DNA of 64,000 nucleotides from Parapedobacter pyrenivorans_A (GTDB lineage Bacteria > Bacteroidota > Bacteroidia > Sphingobacteriales > Sphingobacteriaceae), in the NCBI RefSeq assembly GCF_041925275.1, contig NZ_JBHEUZ010000005.1, positions 1 through 64,000 of the forward strand. Reading direction: 5' to 3'. The notes under the pieces were generated by a model. It was not told where the DNA came from. It saw only the letters and a list, made by a program, of their open reading frames with translations, and did not search any database. A program made the position numbers and the translations under genes. Below are positions 26,724-35,813 of this stretch, in pieces (the first letter of the stretch is position 1; each line of letters opens with the position of its first letter).

Positions 26724-27137
26724 TTACTGGCTAACGGTAACCGGCTTTTCTTGGCCATTATGGCAGGTCATACAGCTGATTTGCGTCATCTCACCCTTTT
26801 TTTCATCACGGTGGTTGAAATGCTTCTTGTTGATCCGCTGCGTCATTCTCATCATCCACCGGGCAGTCTCCTTATGGGGGTTAGCGTCACTCGCAAAATC
26901 CAACTTCGTGGGATTTTCCGCATTCTGCGCATGGCAAAATCCACATTTTACGCCCAAGGCGACCTTAAAACCATCCATTACCTGTTTCATTTCCTCCTGT
27001 GTGATGTTTTTCGGAAGCACTTTTAAATTGGTTGCTTTCCATTCTTGGGGCTGCGGCATGCTTTCCGGCGCAAACGAACTCAATGCAAGAATCCCGGCAA
27101 AAATGGCAACCACGGCAGCGGTCATTCGATATGTCAT
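26724..27137 (-). CDS. Periplasmic c-type cytochrome (CytoC_RC-like)
   Basis: 137 residues: signal peptide (1-23), then KNITQEEMKQVMDGFKVALG leading to haem site CGFCH (about 65) and a second CMTCH site near residue 124. The spacing and NLKVLP / ARWMMRMTQRIN stretches match small Bacteroidota relatives of the photosynthetic reaction-centre cytochrome family, which here serve as electron carriers with unknown partners. Two haem-attachment histidines are present. Monocistronic. Confidence 0.9.
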   Translation of the reverse strand: MTYRMTAAVVAIFAGILALSSFAPESMPQPQEWKATNLKVLPKNITQEEMKQVMDGFKVALGVKCGFCHAQNAENPTKLDFASDANPHKETARWMMRMTQRINKKHFNHRDEKKGEMTQISCMTCHNGQEKPVTVSQ

Positions 27138-27274
27138 TTTTCTTAAGTTTATATTTATGGTAAATATAACAATCGTCCGTCCGACTGCCCGAAGGAAAAA
27201 GCTATTTAGAATGGGTTTAATCGGCGCAACTTACCTATTTGGATTCGCAAGGATTTTCGATATGTTTGACCCAC

Positions 27275-27799
27275 ATGGAAGATAATCTTGTGTTCAAAAA
27301 ATACATACCCGAAGATTTTGCGGATTATTATGAGCTCGTTAAATCCGACCAGGTAATGCGGTACATCACGGGCAAGGGAATGTCAAAGGCGGACGCCAAG
27401 ACTACATTCGACCGTTTTTTGAGAACAAATCAACTCGACCCACGTCTCGGCTACTTCAAAGTCGTTGACATCGATACGCAGACCCGCATCGGCGAATGCA
27501 AGCTCGTCCATTATAAAAAAGACGAATCGGTCTTTGAAATCGGCTACTTACTTAAAGAGCCGTTTTGGCGTAAGGGTTACGGAACGCTGATTTGTGAGCA
27601 TCTGCTGGCCTTGGCATCAGCAATAGACCCCAATAAACACATCGTGGGCATCATCGACCCGGCCAACACTGCCTCAAGACGATTGTTGAAGAAATTCGGG
27701 TTCGCCAGTTTCTTCACGGGCGTTGAAGACGGCTTGCCCACCGAGAAACTGTGCTTAAAAAGATCCGGAGGTAACCCCACACCGTCCACGACCTTTTAG
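27275..27799 (+). CDS. GNAT family N-acetyltransferase (RimJ/RimL-like)
   Basis: 174 residues. Acetyl-CoA binding signature EPFWRKGYGTLICEHLL (about 98-114) and the following IDPANTASRRLLKKFGF strand-helix typical of RimJ/RimL acetyltransferases that act on protein N-termini or small amines. ATG 27275 chosen; a TTG 12 codons upstream is less likely. Its TAG stop overlaps the TAA stop of the convergent SDR gene by three bases within a four-base TTAG. Confidence 0.85.
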   Translation: MEDNLVFKKYIPEDFADYYELVKSDQVMRYITGKGMSKADAKTTFDRFLRTNQLDPRLGYFKVVDIDTQTRIGECKLVHYKKDESVFEIGYLLKEPFWRKGYGTLICEHLLALASAIDPNKHIVGIIDPANTASRRLLKKFGFASFFTGVEDGLPTEKLCLKRSGGNPTPSTTF

Positions 27800-28671
27800 C
27801 TTTTCGCCTTCCGCGTCATTTTTTCCAGCTCGTCCCACAGTCCGTCGGGCACCGCTTCCAGTCCGCTGAATTGCCCGGCGCCCTGCAACCATTCGCCACC
27901 ATCGATGGTAACGACCTCACCATTGATATATCCCGCAAAATCGGAGAGCAAGAAAGCCGCGAGGTTAGCCAACTCCTGGTGATCACCCACACGCTTGAGC
28001 GGCACACGCTTTTTGAAATCGAACTGTTCGGCGAGGTCGCCCGGCAACAACCGCTCCCATGCTCCTTTTGTAGGGAATGGCCCTGGGGCAATGGCGTTAC
28101 TGCGGATACCATACTTTCCCCACTCCACGGCGAGTGAACGGGTGAGTGCCAGTACACCCCCCTTTGCAGCAGCCGAGGGCACTACGTAGGCCGAGCCGGT
28201 AAACGCATAAGTGGTCACGATGTTCAATATGCTGGCGGGATGCCCGTGTGCAATCCAATATTTTCCGAACGTGAGCGTACAATTGGCCGTCCCCTTGAGC
28301 ACAATGTCAATGATGGTGGAAAATGCGTTGGCGGAAAGCCGCTCGGTAGGGGAGATAAAATTGCCCGCCGCGTTGTTGAGTAAGGCATCTACCCGCCCGA
28401 ACCGATCAAGCGATGCCTTCAACAATTCCTCTACCTGATCATGATCACGGATATCGCACGCAACCGGCAATACTTGCCCGCCGCTCTCTGTGGCCATCTC
28501 TTTGGCAGCTATTGCCAACACCTCCAACTTGCGGCTGGCAATCACCACCTGGGCCCCCAACCGCAAAAAATAAGTGGACATGGCCCGGCCCAGTCCGGTA
28601 CCGCCGCCGGTTACCACGATGGTTTTCCCCTGAAGGGCACCTTCGCGCAATGCACCCGCTACTGCCATCAT
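27796..28671 (-). CDS. SDR oxidoreductase, 2,4-dienoyl-CoA reductase-like
   Basis: 291 residues, Rossmann fold with TGGGTGLG (21-28) and NNAAGNF (99-105). The catalytic SxxxK (Ser166, Lys170 in PSAAAKGG) together with Tyr155/Tyr162 follows the dienoyl-CoA reductase pattern rather than the classical YxxxK. Predicted NADPH-dependent reduction of unsaturated acyl-CoA in beta-oxidation. Its start overlaps the enoyl-CoA hydratase stop by four bases (ATGA), supporting shared function. Confidence 0.88.
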   Translation of the reverse strand: MMAVAGALREGALQGKTIVVTGGGTGLGRAMSTYFLRLGAQVVIASRKLEVLAIAAKEMATESGGQVLPVACDIRDHDQVEELLKASLDRFGRVDALLNNAAGNFISPTERLSANAFSTIIDIVLKGTANCTLTFGKYWIAHGHPASILNIVTTYAFTGSAYVVPSAAAKGGVLALTRSLAVEWGKYGIRSNAIAPGPFPTKGAWERLLPGDLAEQFDFKKRVPLKRVGDHQELANLAAFLLSDFAGYINGEVVTIDGGEWLQGAGQFSGLEAVPDGLWDELEKMTRKAKS

Positions 28672-29432
28672 TTACCTCCTTTCAAGTTGTCAATAATCGT
28701 TTTAACAATGGAGCGCGTGGCAGGCGACCACCATTGCTTCAACAGGGCCTCGATGGCAGTGTCTTGCGCAGCGTCAAACGCAGCAATCAGTGCCTCACGC
28801 ATATTGCGTTTGCTTTGCCGCCACGTATTACGTTCGTACTGCCTGTATTTGCCGAGTTGGCGTTCAGCGGCGGATCGAATACGCTGGCAATCGACCACTT
28901 CATCCACCAGCCCCACTTCGTACGCTTCGTGCGGCTTGAGCAGCCTGCCTTCCAGCAAGTAACGATATGCCCGGGCCCTGCCCAGCCAAAAGCCATACAG
29001 TTGGAAGATACTTTCAGGGACAATGAGCCCCACGGGCACTTCGTTGAGGCCGATTATGAAATCGCCATCGGCCATCACGCGGTAGTCGCAACAGCACGCC
29101 AATACACATCCCGCTGCCGGGCTGTGGCCACTGATTGCCGCTACCGTGGGCTTGTCAAATGCCACCAGTGCGCGGATGAGGTCCATAAAGGTGTGCCAAA
29201 AACGACGCACTTCCTCCTCATTATAGTCATACAGGGCAATGAGGTCCAGTCCGGCGCTGAAAAACCCCTCCTTGCCATGCAGGATAAGGCCCTCCACAGC
29301 GGGGTCCTGTTGGGCATCTTCCACTGCCTTACCCAGTTCTTCGAGCATAGGCTGGTGGAACGCATTTGACCTTCCGCGATCAAGGTACACGTGTGCTACC
29401 CGGTCTTCAACTGTTATGTTAACAAAGTCCAT
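28668..29432 (-). CDS. Enoyl-CoA hydratase/isomerase family protein
   Basis: 254 residues with crotonase-fold features: the oxyanion-hole residues in LILHGKEGFFSAGLDL and AAISGHSPAAGCVLACCCD. The position of the usual first catalytic glutamate in the helix after CCCD is occupied by the DYRVM stretch, so an isomerase rather than hydratase is possible. Translationally coupled to the dienoyl-CoA-reductase-like gene, which points to oxidation of unsaturated fatty acids. Confidence 0.87.
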   Translation of the reverse strand: MDFVNITVEDRVAHVYLDRGRSNAFHQPMLEELGKAVEDAQQDPAVEGLILHGKEGFFSAGLDLIALYDYNEEEVRRFWHTFMDLIRALVAFDKPTVAAISGHSPAAGCVLACCCDYRVMADGDFIIGLNEVPVGLIVPESIFQLYGFWLGRARAYRYLLEGRLLKPHEAYEVGLVDEVVDCQRIRSAAERQLGKYRQYERNTWRQSKRNMREALIAAFDAAQDTAIEALLKQWWSPATRSIVKTIIDNLKGGK

Positions 29433-29438
29433 TCTTTC

Positions 29439-32153
29439 TTACTCAACCTTAATGTAGCGTACAGCCCGACCCAAACGGCCATATACATCCAAGCCTTCCA
29501 CTACAATGCGGTAAGTGCCCGGTGTCTCGGCCGTATAAAATTCAAAAGATGCGATACCGTCTTGGCCGGAAATGATATTGGGTGCCCAATGGATCGTCGT
29601 ACGCAGATCTTTCATTCCCGCCAGTGAATCGACCGGTGCACTATAGTCTGGCACGTAAAATTCGCGCACTTCGTAGTACCCTTGGGGGCTATGGGTAACA
29701 ACCCCCGGGGTGTAGCTATTCTTAACGAAACCACCACTGTCGCCCCGTTTGGTCGTGATGATAATGACCCCACCACTGCCCATACTTCCATAAACGGCTA
29801 TATTGCCAATGCCGCGCAGTACTTCAATCGTTTCCACATCAAACGGGCTGATCATGGAAAGTGCCTCGGCTTCCATATACATGCCATCCATTATGATTTG
29901 CATCGGTTGGTTGGGCGACCGGGTAGAGTAAGGCACACCATTCCGGAAAATAACGCCAACCAACCTCCCCTGCAGGCACGTGTTCAACGAGGGGCAGCCC
30001 ATGGCCAGGTCTTCGGCAGTAATCACCTGATCGGCATTGCCGGGACCATTCAGGTTGCTCGAATGCTTGACTTTCTTTTCTACCTTCCTGGTAACATCCA
30101 CTTCCTCCAGCAGGATGGTCTTTTCCTTCAGCCCGTATTTCTCCATCTCCCCGAATTGCGCCAGCGTATTTTTGAGGTAAGTTTGGATCGATTGGTTTAC
30201 GTCTATGGTGGCATCGGGCGTATTTCTGTTGCGCGTCACCTGCTGCCTCGGCACTTCATCCAAAATCACATCCACATTTTTCCGGCCACGCTCATCCCGC
30301 GCCTGCACAACGAATTTGGTGTCTTCATAAAACAAAAGCCGGTCAAAGTTGAAGCGGCCTTCGGCATCGGTCACCGTATCTACCACCGCTGAGAAATTGC
30401 CCGTGGACAGAATGGTCACTATGGCATTGGGCACGGGTGTTTTGCCATTTAGTTTGGTCACCACGCCACTGATACGCAGGTCTTGCTCGGGGGCATAGGT
30501 TATGGCCGGATTCCTTCCGGCCACCAAGTCTTGCCAGTTGATACGGCTCCACCCTTGGGTGAGCATCAAGTTGTCCAGGTGTTGAAGCCGAATAAAATCC
30601 GTCTCTTCGAAATAGTAATCCGGCGTTTCTACATATCCTTTGATATCCGGGGTAAGCAACAGGTTCGCATATATATTCCCTTCGCGGGTACCACTGTCAA
30701 TGGGCACTTTAACCAGGTCTACCACGGCGGCAGATAGGGTGGCTACGCGATTGGTATCGGTAGGCTGCCCAACGGTTAGCTGCGCGGTTACCTTCTTTTT
30801 CTGACCATACGTTTCATGTTCCGTTTCGATCGCCAACGGCAACAACGCGCCGTCATTCAGGTTAAAGATCGTTCGTTCGGCCACAGGGAGTTGCTCCGCA
30901 GCAAACAGGGTCACTTGCACTACACCTGCCGGCACGTCTTCGCGCGGGATGGTAAAAATCACCTCCCCTTTTGTCTGTTTGCTCTTTGATGCATAAAAAA
31001 CAGTTCCGTCCCGTTGTAGCAGCAGCGAAATTTCCTGCCCCTGCACTAGGTCTTCGGTAGCGTATGCCTGTACAAAAAGCTGCTTATCCATTTGGTTATT
31101 CACCGCCAATGCATAACCGGAAGTCTTCACTTCGGGAAGTTCCACCTCGGCTTCGCTCCCATCGGCATAGGTTACCTTAGCCGTATAGCTAACGCCTCCT
31201 TGCGGGATGAAACTGAAACTACCCATACCGGCATAAGCCGACTCAAATTCTGCCAAACGGGTACCCGCCCCATCTTGGAGGAGGCCCGTCACGGCCACCC
31301 CTATCCCTTCGGGAGCCAACGCCTTGAAGGCTACCTTCGCCGGGTTGCCTGCTATCAGATGTCCCCCTTCCGGGAAAAATTGGATGCTGTTGGTGTTCGA
31401 CGTGGTTTTCAGTGGTATCCGCTTATTGACGATACGCTTGTCGGCGGTAGACAGGGCAAGCCGTATTTCACCCGATTGGAGATTGAACGGCTGCTTATTG
31501 ACGAAATCGAAGGCAATGCGCCCTTCCGGATCGGTGGTTTCGCGTCCGCGGGCAATATTCCGTCCCTCCATGACCACTTGGTAGTTGGCATCCATGTCTG
31601 CAAATGGCCCGCCATCCAGATCGGTAAACGAAATTTCGGCATGGACGCGGTGCACCGGGGAATTTTCGTAGGAAAAAACGCTATGGGCAACCACCTGATC
31701 GGTACGGGCATTGCCTATGGGAAGCGTACGGTCGTAAAAGATATCCGGCTCGAAGTTGCGCATCCAGTTGGTATAGGCACGGATCCGGTAGTTGCCCTCT
31801 TCAAGGGAATCCACCAGTTGGAAATCACCCATCGTTACTCCCGCAATGAGCGGTAGGCGGATGGACTGCACGACGCGGTCTTCGGGACCCACGAGATCGA
31901 CATACAGGATTTTGCTCAGGCCCGAAAGCTGGTTATTGGCACCGAGGGTAACATACCCCTTAAACCAGATGTCATCGCCCACGGTATAATAGGGCTTATC
32001 CAAATGGAGGTATACTTTTTCGCGTGGGTACATGCCTGCATAGTCCTCCAGCTTAGCCAGTACCTCTTCGATCACGGGGGTGTCTTGCGCGCGGACTATC
32101 GGCATAGCCAACCAGCACACTATCAATAGGGAAAGAAAACGATGTAAGCGCAT
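29439..32153 (-). CDS. Macroglobulin-like (MG2) protein with TonB-receptor plug domain
   Basis: 904 residues, exported (signal peptide 1-22). N-terminal part resembles alpha-2-macroglobulin MG2 (EKVYLHLDKPYYTVGDDIWFKG, about 45-65). A carboxypeptidase-type regulatory domain follows (about 600-690, GRFNFDRLLFYEDTKFVVQARD). The C-terminal part has a TonB-dependent receptor plug (ADQVITAEDL, MDGMYMEAEAL, VLRGIGNIAVYGSMGSGGVIIITT), but there is no beta-barrel. A recurrent Bacteroidota architecture of unknown function, probably outer-membrane or surface associated. Start set at MRLHRFLS; upstream in-frame codons overlap the purD promoter. Confidence 0.87.
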   Translation of the reverse strand: MRLHRFLSLLIVCWLAMPIVRAQDTPVIEEVLAKLEDYAGMYPREKVYLHLDKPYYTVGDDIWFKGYVTLGANNQLSGLSKILYVDLVGPEDRVVQSIRLPLIAGVTMGDFQLVDSLEEGNYRIRAYTNWMRNFEPDIFYDRTLPIGNARTDQVVAHSVFSYENSPVHRVHAEISFTDLDGGPFADMDANYQVVMEGRNIARGRETTDPEGRIAFDFVNKQPFNLQSGEIRLALSTADKRIVNKRIPLKTTSNTNSIQFFPEGGHLIAGNPAKVAFKALAPEGIGVAVTGLLQDGAGTRLAEFESAYAGMGSFSFIPQGGVSYTAKVTYADGSEAEVELPEVKTSGYALAVNNQMDKQLFVQAYATEDLVQGQEISLLLQRDGTVFYASKSKQTKGEVIFTIPREDVPAGVVQVTLFAAEQLPVAERTIFNLNDGALLPLAIETEHETYGQKKKVTAQLTVGQPTDTNRVATLSAAVVDLVKVPIDSGTREGNIYANLLLTPDIKGYVETPDYYFEETDFIRLQHLDNLMLTQGWSRINWQDLVAGRNPAITYAPEQDLRISGVVTKLNGKTPVPNAIVTILSTGNFSAVVDTVTDAEGRFNFDRLLFYEDTKFVVQARDERGRKNVDVILDEVPRQQVTRNRNTPDATIDVNQSIQTYLKNTLAQFGEMEKYGLKEKTILLEEVDVTRKVEKKVKHSSNLNGPGNADQVITAEDLAMGCPSLNTCLQGRLVGVIFRNGVPYSTRSPNQPMQIIMDGMYMEAEALSMISPFDVETIEVLRGIGNIAVYGSMGSGGVIIITTKRGDSGGFVKNSYTPGVVTHSPQGYYEVREFYVPDYSAPVDSLAGMKDLRTTIHWAPNIISGQDGIASFEFYTAETPGTYRIVVEGLDVYGRLGRAVRYIKVE

Positions 32154-32207
32154 TATTCCATAGCTCAATTGGTTCGAACGTAATATGGTAAATATAGGTA
32201 AAAAAAA

Positions 32208-32215
32208 TATCTTTG
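32208..32215 (+). promoter_or_regulatory. -7 element (TATCTTTG) four bases before purD
   Basis: Exact TAnnTTTG followed by four bases and the purD ATG, implying a leaderless transcript. Confidence 0.65.
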
Positions 32216-32219
32216 CAAG

Positions 32220-33494
32220 ATGAATATCCTTATCGTAGGCTCCGGCGGCCGGGAAAGTGCGTTCGCTTGGAAGATGGCCCAAAGCCCACAGATCACCCAA
32301 CTATACATCGCACCCGGCAATGCGGGCACCAGCCGTTATGGCCAGAACATTCCCATTAAGGTTACCGATTTCGAAGGCATTGCAACGTTTGTGCTAGAGC
32401 AGGCAATTGATATGGTGGTTGTAGGCCCCGAGGAGCCGCTGGTAAAAGGCATCCATGACTATTTCCTTAACCGTGCCGACCTGCGGCATATCCCGGTCAT
32501 CGGCCCGCAACAACAAGGGGCCCAACTGGAAGGCAGCAAGGATTTCTCCAAGCGCTTCATGGCACGCCACGGCATTCCCACCGCTGCGTCGCAATCGTTC
32601 ACCCGTGCCACATTGCCGGAGGGACTGGCCTACCTCAAGACACAGAAGCTCCCCATCGTGCTGAAAGCCGATGGGCTGGCGGCGGGAAAAGGCGTACTGA
32701 TCTGCACGTCCCTGGAAGAAGCCCAAACGGAACTGAAGGCGATGTTGGCAGATGCCAAATTCGGCGAAGCAAGCAGTACCGTCGTTATCGAGGAGCATCT
32801 TTCGGGCATCGAGCTGTCCGTGTTCGTACTCACGGATGGCGATACGTATAAAGTGCTGCCGGCCGCCAAGGATTATAAACGCATCGGCGAGGGCGATACC
32901 GGGCTCAATACCGGTGGCATGGGTTCGGTATCACCCGTTCCTTTTGCCGACAACGAGTTCCTCGACAAAGTGGAGGAACGCATCATCATCCCGACCGTCG
33001 AAGGGCTAAAAAAAGACAACATCCCCTACAAAGGGTTTATTTTCATCGGCCTGATGAATATGGAAGGCAATCCTTACGTCATCGAATACAATGTACGTAT
33101 GGGCGATCCTGAAACGGAGAGCGTATTGCCGCGCCTGGAAAGTGACCTGGTAGACCTCTTGCAGGGTGTGGCCCAAGGGAACCTGGTGGATCGGTCGTTT
33201 ACACTTTCGCCCAAAACGGCGGCTACCGTCGTATTGGTGGCTGGCGGCTATCCCGGCCCTTATGAGTCGGGCAAAGTCATCAGCAACATCGAGAGCGTCA
33301 AAGATTCCCTGGTTTTCCATGCCGGCACGGCAGCGGAAGATGGGGTAGTAAAAACTGCCGGGGGGCGTGTAATTGCGGTCACCGCATTGGAAGACACCTT
33401 GTTCGACGCTTTGCAGCAAGCCACCGCCGACGCGGGGCGTATCTATTTCGAAGGCAAAAATTTCCGTCGGGATATCGGGTTTGACCTCCTGTAA
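32220..33494 (+). CDS. purD: Phosphoribosylamine-glycine ligase
   Basis: 424 residues, ATP-grasp enzyme: N-domain MNILIVGSGGRESAFAWKM, GPEEPL, ATP-grasp LKADGLAAGKGVL (about 145-157), and NVRMGDPETESVLPRL near 290. Converts phosphoribosylamine and glycine to glycinamide ribonucleotide in purine synthesis. Divergent from the MG2/plug gene, with a 66-base gap. Confidence 0.97.
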   Translation: MNILIVGSGGRESAFAWKMAQSPQITQLYIAPGNAGTSRYGQNIPIKVTDFEGIATFVLEQAIDMVVVGPEEPLVKGIHDYFLNRADLRHIPVIGPQQQGAQLEGSKDFSKRFMARHGIPTAASQSFTRATLPEGLAYLKTQKLPIVLKADGLAAGKGVLICTSLEEAQTELKAMLADAKFGEASSTVVIEEHLSGIELSVFVLTDGDTYKVLPAAKDYKRIGEGDTGLNTGGMGSVSPVPFADNEFLDKVEERIIIPTVEGLKKDNIPYKGFIFIGLMNMEGNPYVIEYNVRMGDPETESVLPRLESDLVDLLQGVAQGNLVDRSFTLSPKTAATVVLVAGGYPGPYESGKVISNIESVKDSLVFHAGTAAEDGVVKTAGGRVIAVTALEDTLFDALQQATADAGRIYFEGKNFRRDIGFDLL

Positions 33495-33505
33495 CCGGTC
33501 ATTCC

Positions 33506-34666
33506 TTAACCTGCCGTTATCCCCTTCGCAAAGCGGGCCAGCCCCTCTTCAAGCAGCGATCGGGGGCACGCAATGTTCATGCGGAGAAAACCTTCACCTG
33601 CATCGCCATACAGGGTGCCGGGGTTAAGCCATACTTTTTCATTACGGACCAGCCTTTCGGTGAAGTCGGCCGACGAGGTGAGGATCGCACGGCAGTCAAG
33701 CCACGCCAAGTAGGTGGCTTCCAACGGCACAACGTTGATCTGTGGCAGGTGCACCGAGCAGAAGTCGGTCAAATAAGCAAAATTACCGCTGAGATAAGCT
33801 AGAAGCGAAGCTAGCCAACCCTCGCCCTGTTCGTAAGCGGCTATGAGTGCTTCGATAGCAAATGGACTCAACAGCTCCATTTCCTGTACCGTTAGCAAAT
33901 GCCGGATCCTTTCCATGAGGTCTGCATGCTCGGAAAACAGGTAGCCTACCTGCAGTCCGGCCAAGTTGAAGGTCTTGCTCGGGGAGCTCACGGTCACGGA
34001 CCGGGGTCCTTTTGCGCTGCCCAACGAGGCGAATGGAACGTGTTTATGCCCTTCGTACACCAAATCCGAATGTATTTCGTCCGCCAGGACCGTCACCCCG
34101 TGCCGGGCACAAATTTCGCCCATTCGGTGGAGTTCCTCGGTCGTCCATACGCGCCCCGCGGGGTTGTGGGGATTGCATAGCATCAGCAGCTTCACGGCGG
34201 GGTCTGCCGCCTTCACTTCCAAATCTGCGTAATCCATGCCATACGTTCCATCTGCAAAACAGAGGTTGTTTTCAACCACTTGCCTTTCGCAGTGGGCAAT
34301 AGCAATATAAAAATGGTTGTAAACCGGCGGCTGCACCAACACCTTATCGCCAGCGGCCGTAAGCGCCCTAATGATAGCGGACAAGGCAGGTATGACCCCG
34401 GTAACCGGCCGGATCCATTCTTTCTGCAGCGTGTATCCATGCCGTTTTTGCCACCATCCGATGATTGCCTCAAAAAAGCGGGTAGGTGTTTGCGTGTAGC
34501 CGAATACGCCATGCGCTACACGGGCTTGCAGAGCTTCTTGGACAGCCGGGGCTGTTTTGAAATCCATGTCGGCAATCCACATGGGCAGTACATCGGGTTC
34601 TGTCGCATCCCACTTGATGCAGTTGGTTCGTTGGCGGTCTACGTACTCGTCGAAATGAAAATCCAT
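33506..34666 (-). CDS. MalY/PatB-type aminotransferase (cystathionine beta-lyase-like)
   Basis: 386 residues, class I PLP aminotransferase fold. The opening DFHFDEYVDRQRTNCIKWD and IADMDFKTAPAV are typical of MalY/PatB. PLP lysine in VSSPSKTFNLAGLQ (about 230) and substrate arginine in LRMNIACPR near the end. These C-S lyases cleave cystathionine or cysteine to pyruvate, ammonia and a thiol. Convergent with purD. An exact role in methionine synthesis or cysteine breakdown is not decidable. Confidence 0.9.
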   Translation of the reverse strand: MDFHFDEYVDRQRTNCIKWDATEPDVLPMWIADMDFKTAPAVQEALQARVAHGVFGYTQTPTRFFEAIIGWWQKRHGYTLQKEWIRPVTGVIPALSAIIRALTAAGDKVLVQPPVYNHFYIAIAHCERQVVENNLCFADGTYGMDYADLEVKAADPAVKLLMLCNPHNPAGRVWTTEELHRMGEICARHGVTVLADEIHSDLVYEGHKHVPFASLGSAKGPRSVTVSSPSKTFNLAGLQVGYLFSEHADLMERIRHLLTVQEMELLSPFAIEALIAAYEQGEGWLASLLAYLSGNFAYLTDFCSVHLPQINVVPLEATYLAWLDCRAILTSSADFTERLVRNEKVWLNPGTLYGDAGEGFLRMNIACPRSLLEEGLARFAKGITAG

Positions 34667-34763
34667 AGCTCGTTGTTATCTGCGTTGCTAATATAGGATT
34701 AACCCCGATTTATCGTACGTACTAAGTTACATTCCTTTTTTCCAATGTGCCCCCAGCTTTTAT

Positions 34764-34777
34764 ACCTGTATACAGGT
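34764..34777. promoter_or_regulatory. Perfect 14-bp palindrome ACCTGTATACAGGT
   Basis: Lies in the divergent gap between the patB-like gene and the DUF1080 gene, 98 bases before the former and about 150 before the latter. Self-complementary over its full length; may be an operator. No family-specific match. Confidence 0.4.
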
Positions 34778-34920
34778 GTTTACCTCGGATAAAAACCTGG
34801 AATGCCATCGATATATCAAAGCTACCTCAAAACCAACAGTTTGTGGCAGCTATTGTGGCAATGCGAATTTCTTATTAGCTTTATGACCTGTGGTCCCTGA
34901 AAAGAAAAATGCGAACGATT

Positions 34921-35616
34921 ATGTATACAAAGCTACCGTTTATCACACTTACGATGACCGCCGTTGCATATGTAATGCCTGGATTTTCCCAATCCGTTAA
35001 GCTGTTTAACGGTACGGATTTGACCGGCTGGCATGCCGATGTGCCTGCCATGGACAACGCGGCGGACGTAGCGAGCCCTTTTCTGGTGCGGGGGGGGTTG
35101 TTGGTGAGCATGGGCAATCCAAACGGCCATCTCATTACGGACCGCTCCTACAAAAATTACCGCTTGGAAGTCGAATACCGCTTCGCCGGAGAACCGGGCA
35201 ACTGCGGGGTATTGGTACACGCATCCACACCGCGCATCCTTTACGGGATGTTCCCACAATCTATCGAAGTGCAGATGATGCATGATAATGCGGGCGATTT
35301 CTGGTGCATCCGTGAGGACATCCGTGTGCCTGATATGGAAGCCCGACGGGGTCCGGAGGCCGAATGGGGCACCTCTGAGGGCAAAGCCCGCCGAATCAAA
35401 AACCTTACCGACGGTTCGGAAGCCCCCCTTGGCGAATGGAACCGCATGACCATCGAGGTGCTGGATAGGCATATCCGTGTATGGGTGAATGGCGGCTTGG
35501 TCAACGACGGTTTCGACTGCACCGTAAGTGAAGGACAGATTGCCCTCCAGGCAGAAGGGGCCGAGGTGGAGTTCCGGAAAGTACTGCTGACACCCATTGA
35601 TCGGCTTTCGCCTTAA
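34921..35616 (+). CDS. DUF1080 (3-keto-disaccharide hydrolase) protein
   Basis: 231 residues: signal peptide (MYTKLPFITLTMTAVAY to FSQ), then a lectin/LamG-like sandwich with LFNGTDLTGWHA at its start and GNCGVLVHAS, QSIEVQMMHDNAGDFW, EWNRMTIEVLDRHIRVWVNG. DUF1080 members bind or hydrolyse carbohydrates (3-keto-glycosides). ATG 34909 is a possible alternative start. Followed by a terminator. Confidence 0.85.
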   Translation: MYTKLPFITLTMTAVAYVMPGFSQSVKLFNGTDLTGWHADVPAMDNAADVASPFLVRGGLLVSMGNPNGHLITDRSYKNYRLEVEYRFAGEPGNCGVLVHASTPRILYGMFPQSIEVQMMHDNAGDFWCIREDIRVPDMEARRGPEAEWGTSEGKARRIKNLTDGSEAPLGEWNRMTIEVLDRHIRVWVNGGLVNDGFDCTVSEGQIALQAEGAEVEFRKVLLTPIDRLSP

Positions 35617-35660
35617 AAACCCTATACCGCGGTATTTCCCCAAAACCTTATGGGTTTTTT
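35615..35660 (+). terminator. Terminator of the DUF1080 gene
   Basis: Stem AAAAACCC (35615-35622) with GGGTTTTT (35652-35659) and a following T run; the loop itself holds ATACCGCGGTAT, a further palindrome. Confidence 0.7.
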
Positions 35661-35690
35661 GTTGTTGTAAGCCTAATTGAAGTAACGACT

Positions 35691-35813
35691 ATGAACAAAT
35701 TATTCAGGGCGCTGATAGCAGGATGGGGTGCGAAAAAACTTGGATTCGGATGTTTCGGAACCATTATTGTCTTTATCATCCTATATTATCTATTGGGCTA
35801 CGTATTCGGCTAA
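35691..35813 (+). CDS. 40-residue membrane protein, conserved in Bacteroidota
   Basis: A short open frame encoding 40 residues: N-terminal LFRALIAGWGAKKLG followed by GCFGTIIVFIILYYLLGY, a single transmembrane helix near the C-terminus. I recognise near-identical small proteins (GAKKLGGGC... VFIIxYxLLG) in other Bacteroidota genomes; no function known. It is preceded by the terminator of the DUF1080 gene, so it needs its own promoter. Its stop overlaps the EamA stop by three bases within CTAA. Confidence 0.75.
   Translation: MNKLFRALIAGWGAKKLGFGCFGTIIVFIILYYLLGYVFG

Noticed and set aside
28413..29369. 318-codon plus-strand frame
   Set aside because: Antisense to the SDR and enoyl-CoA hydratase genes; no recognisable protein features.
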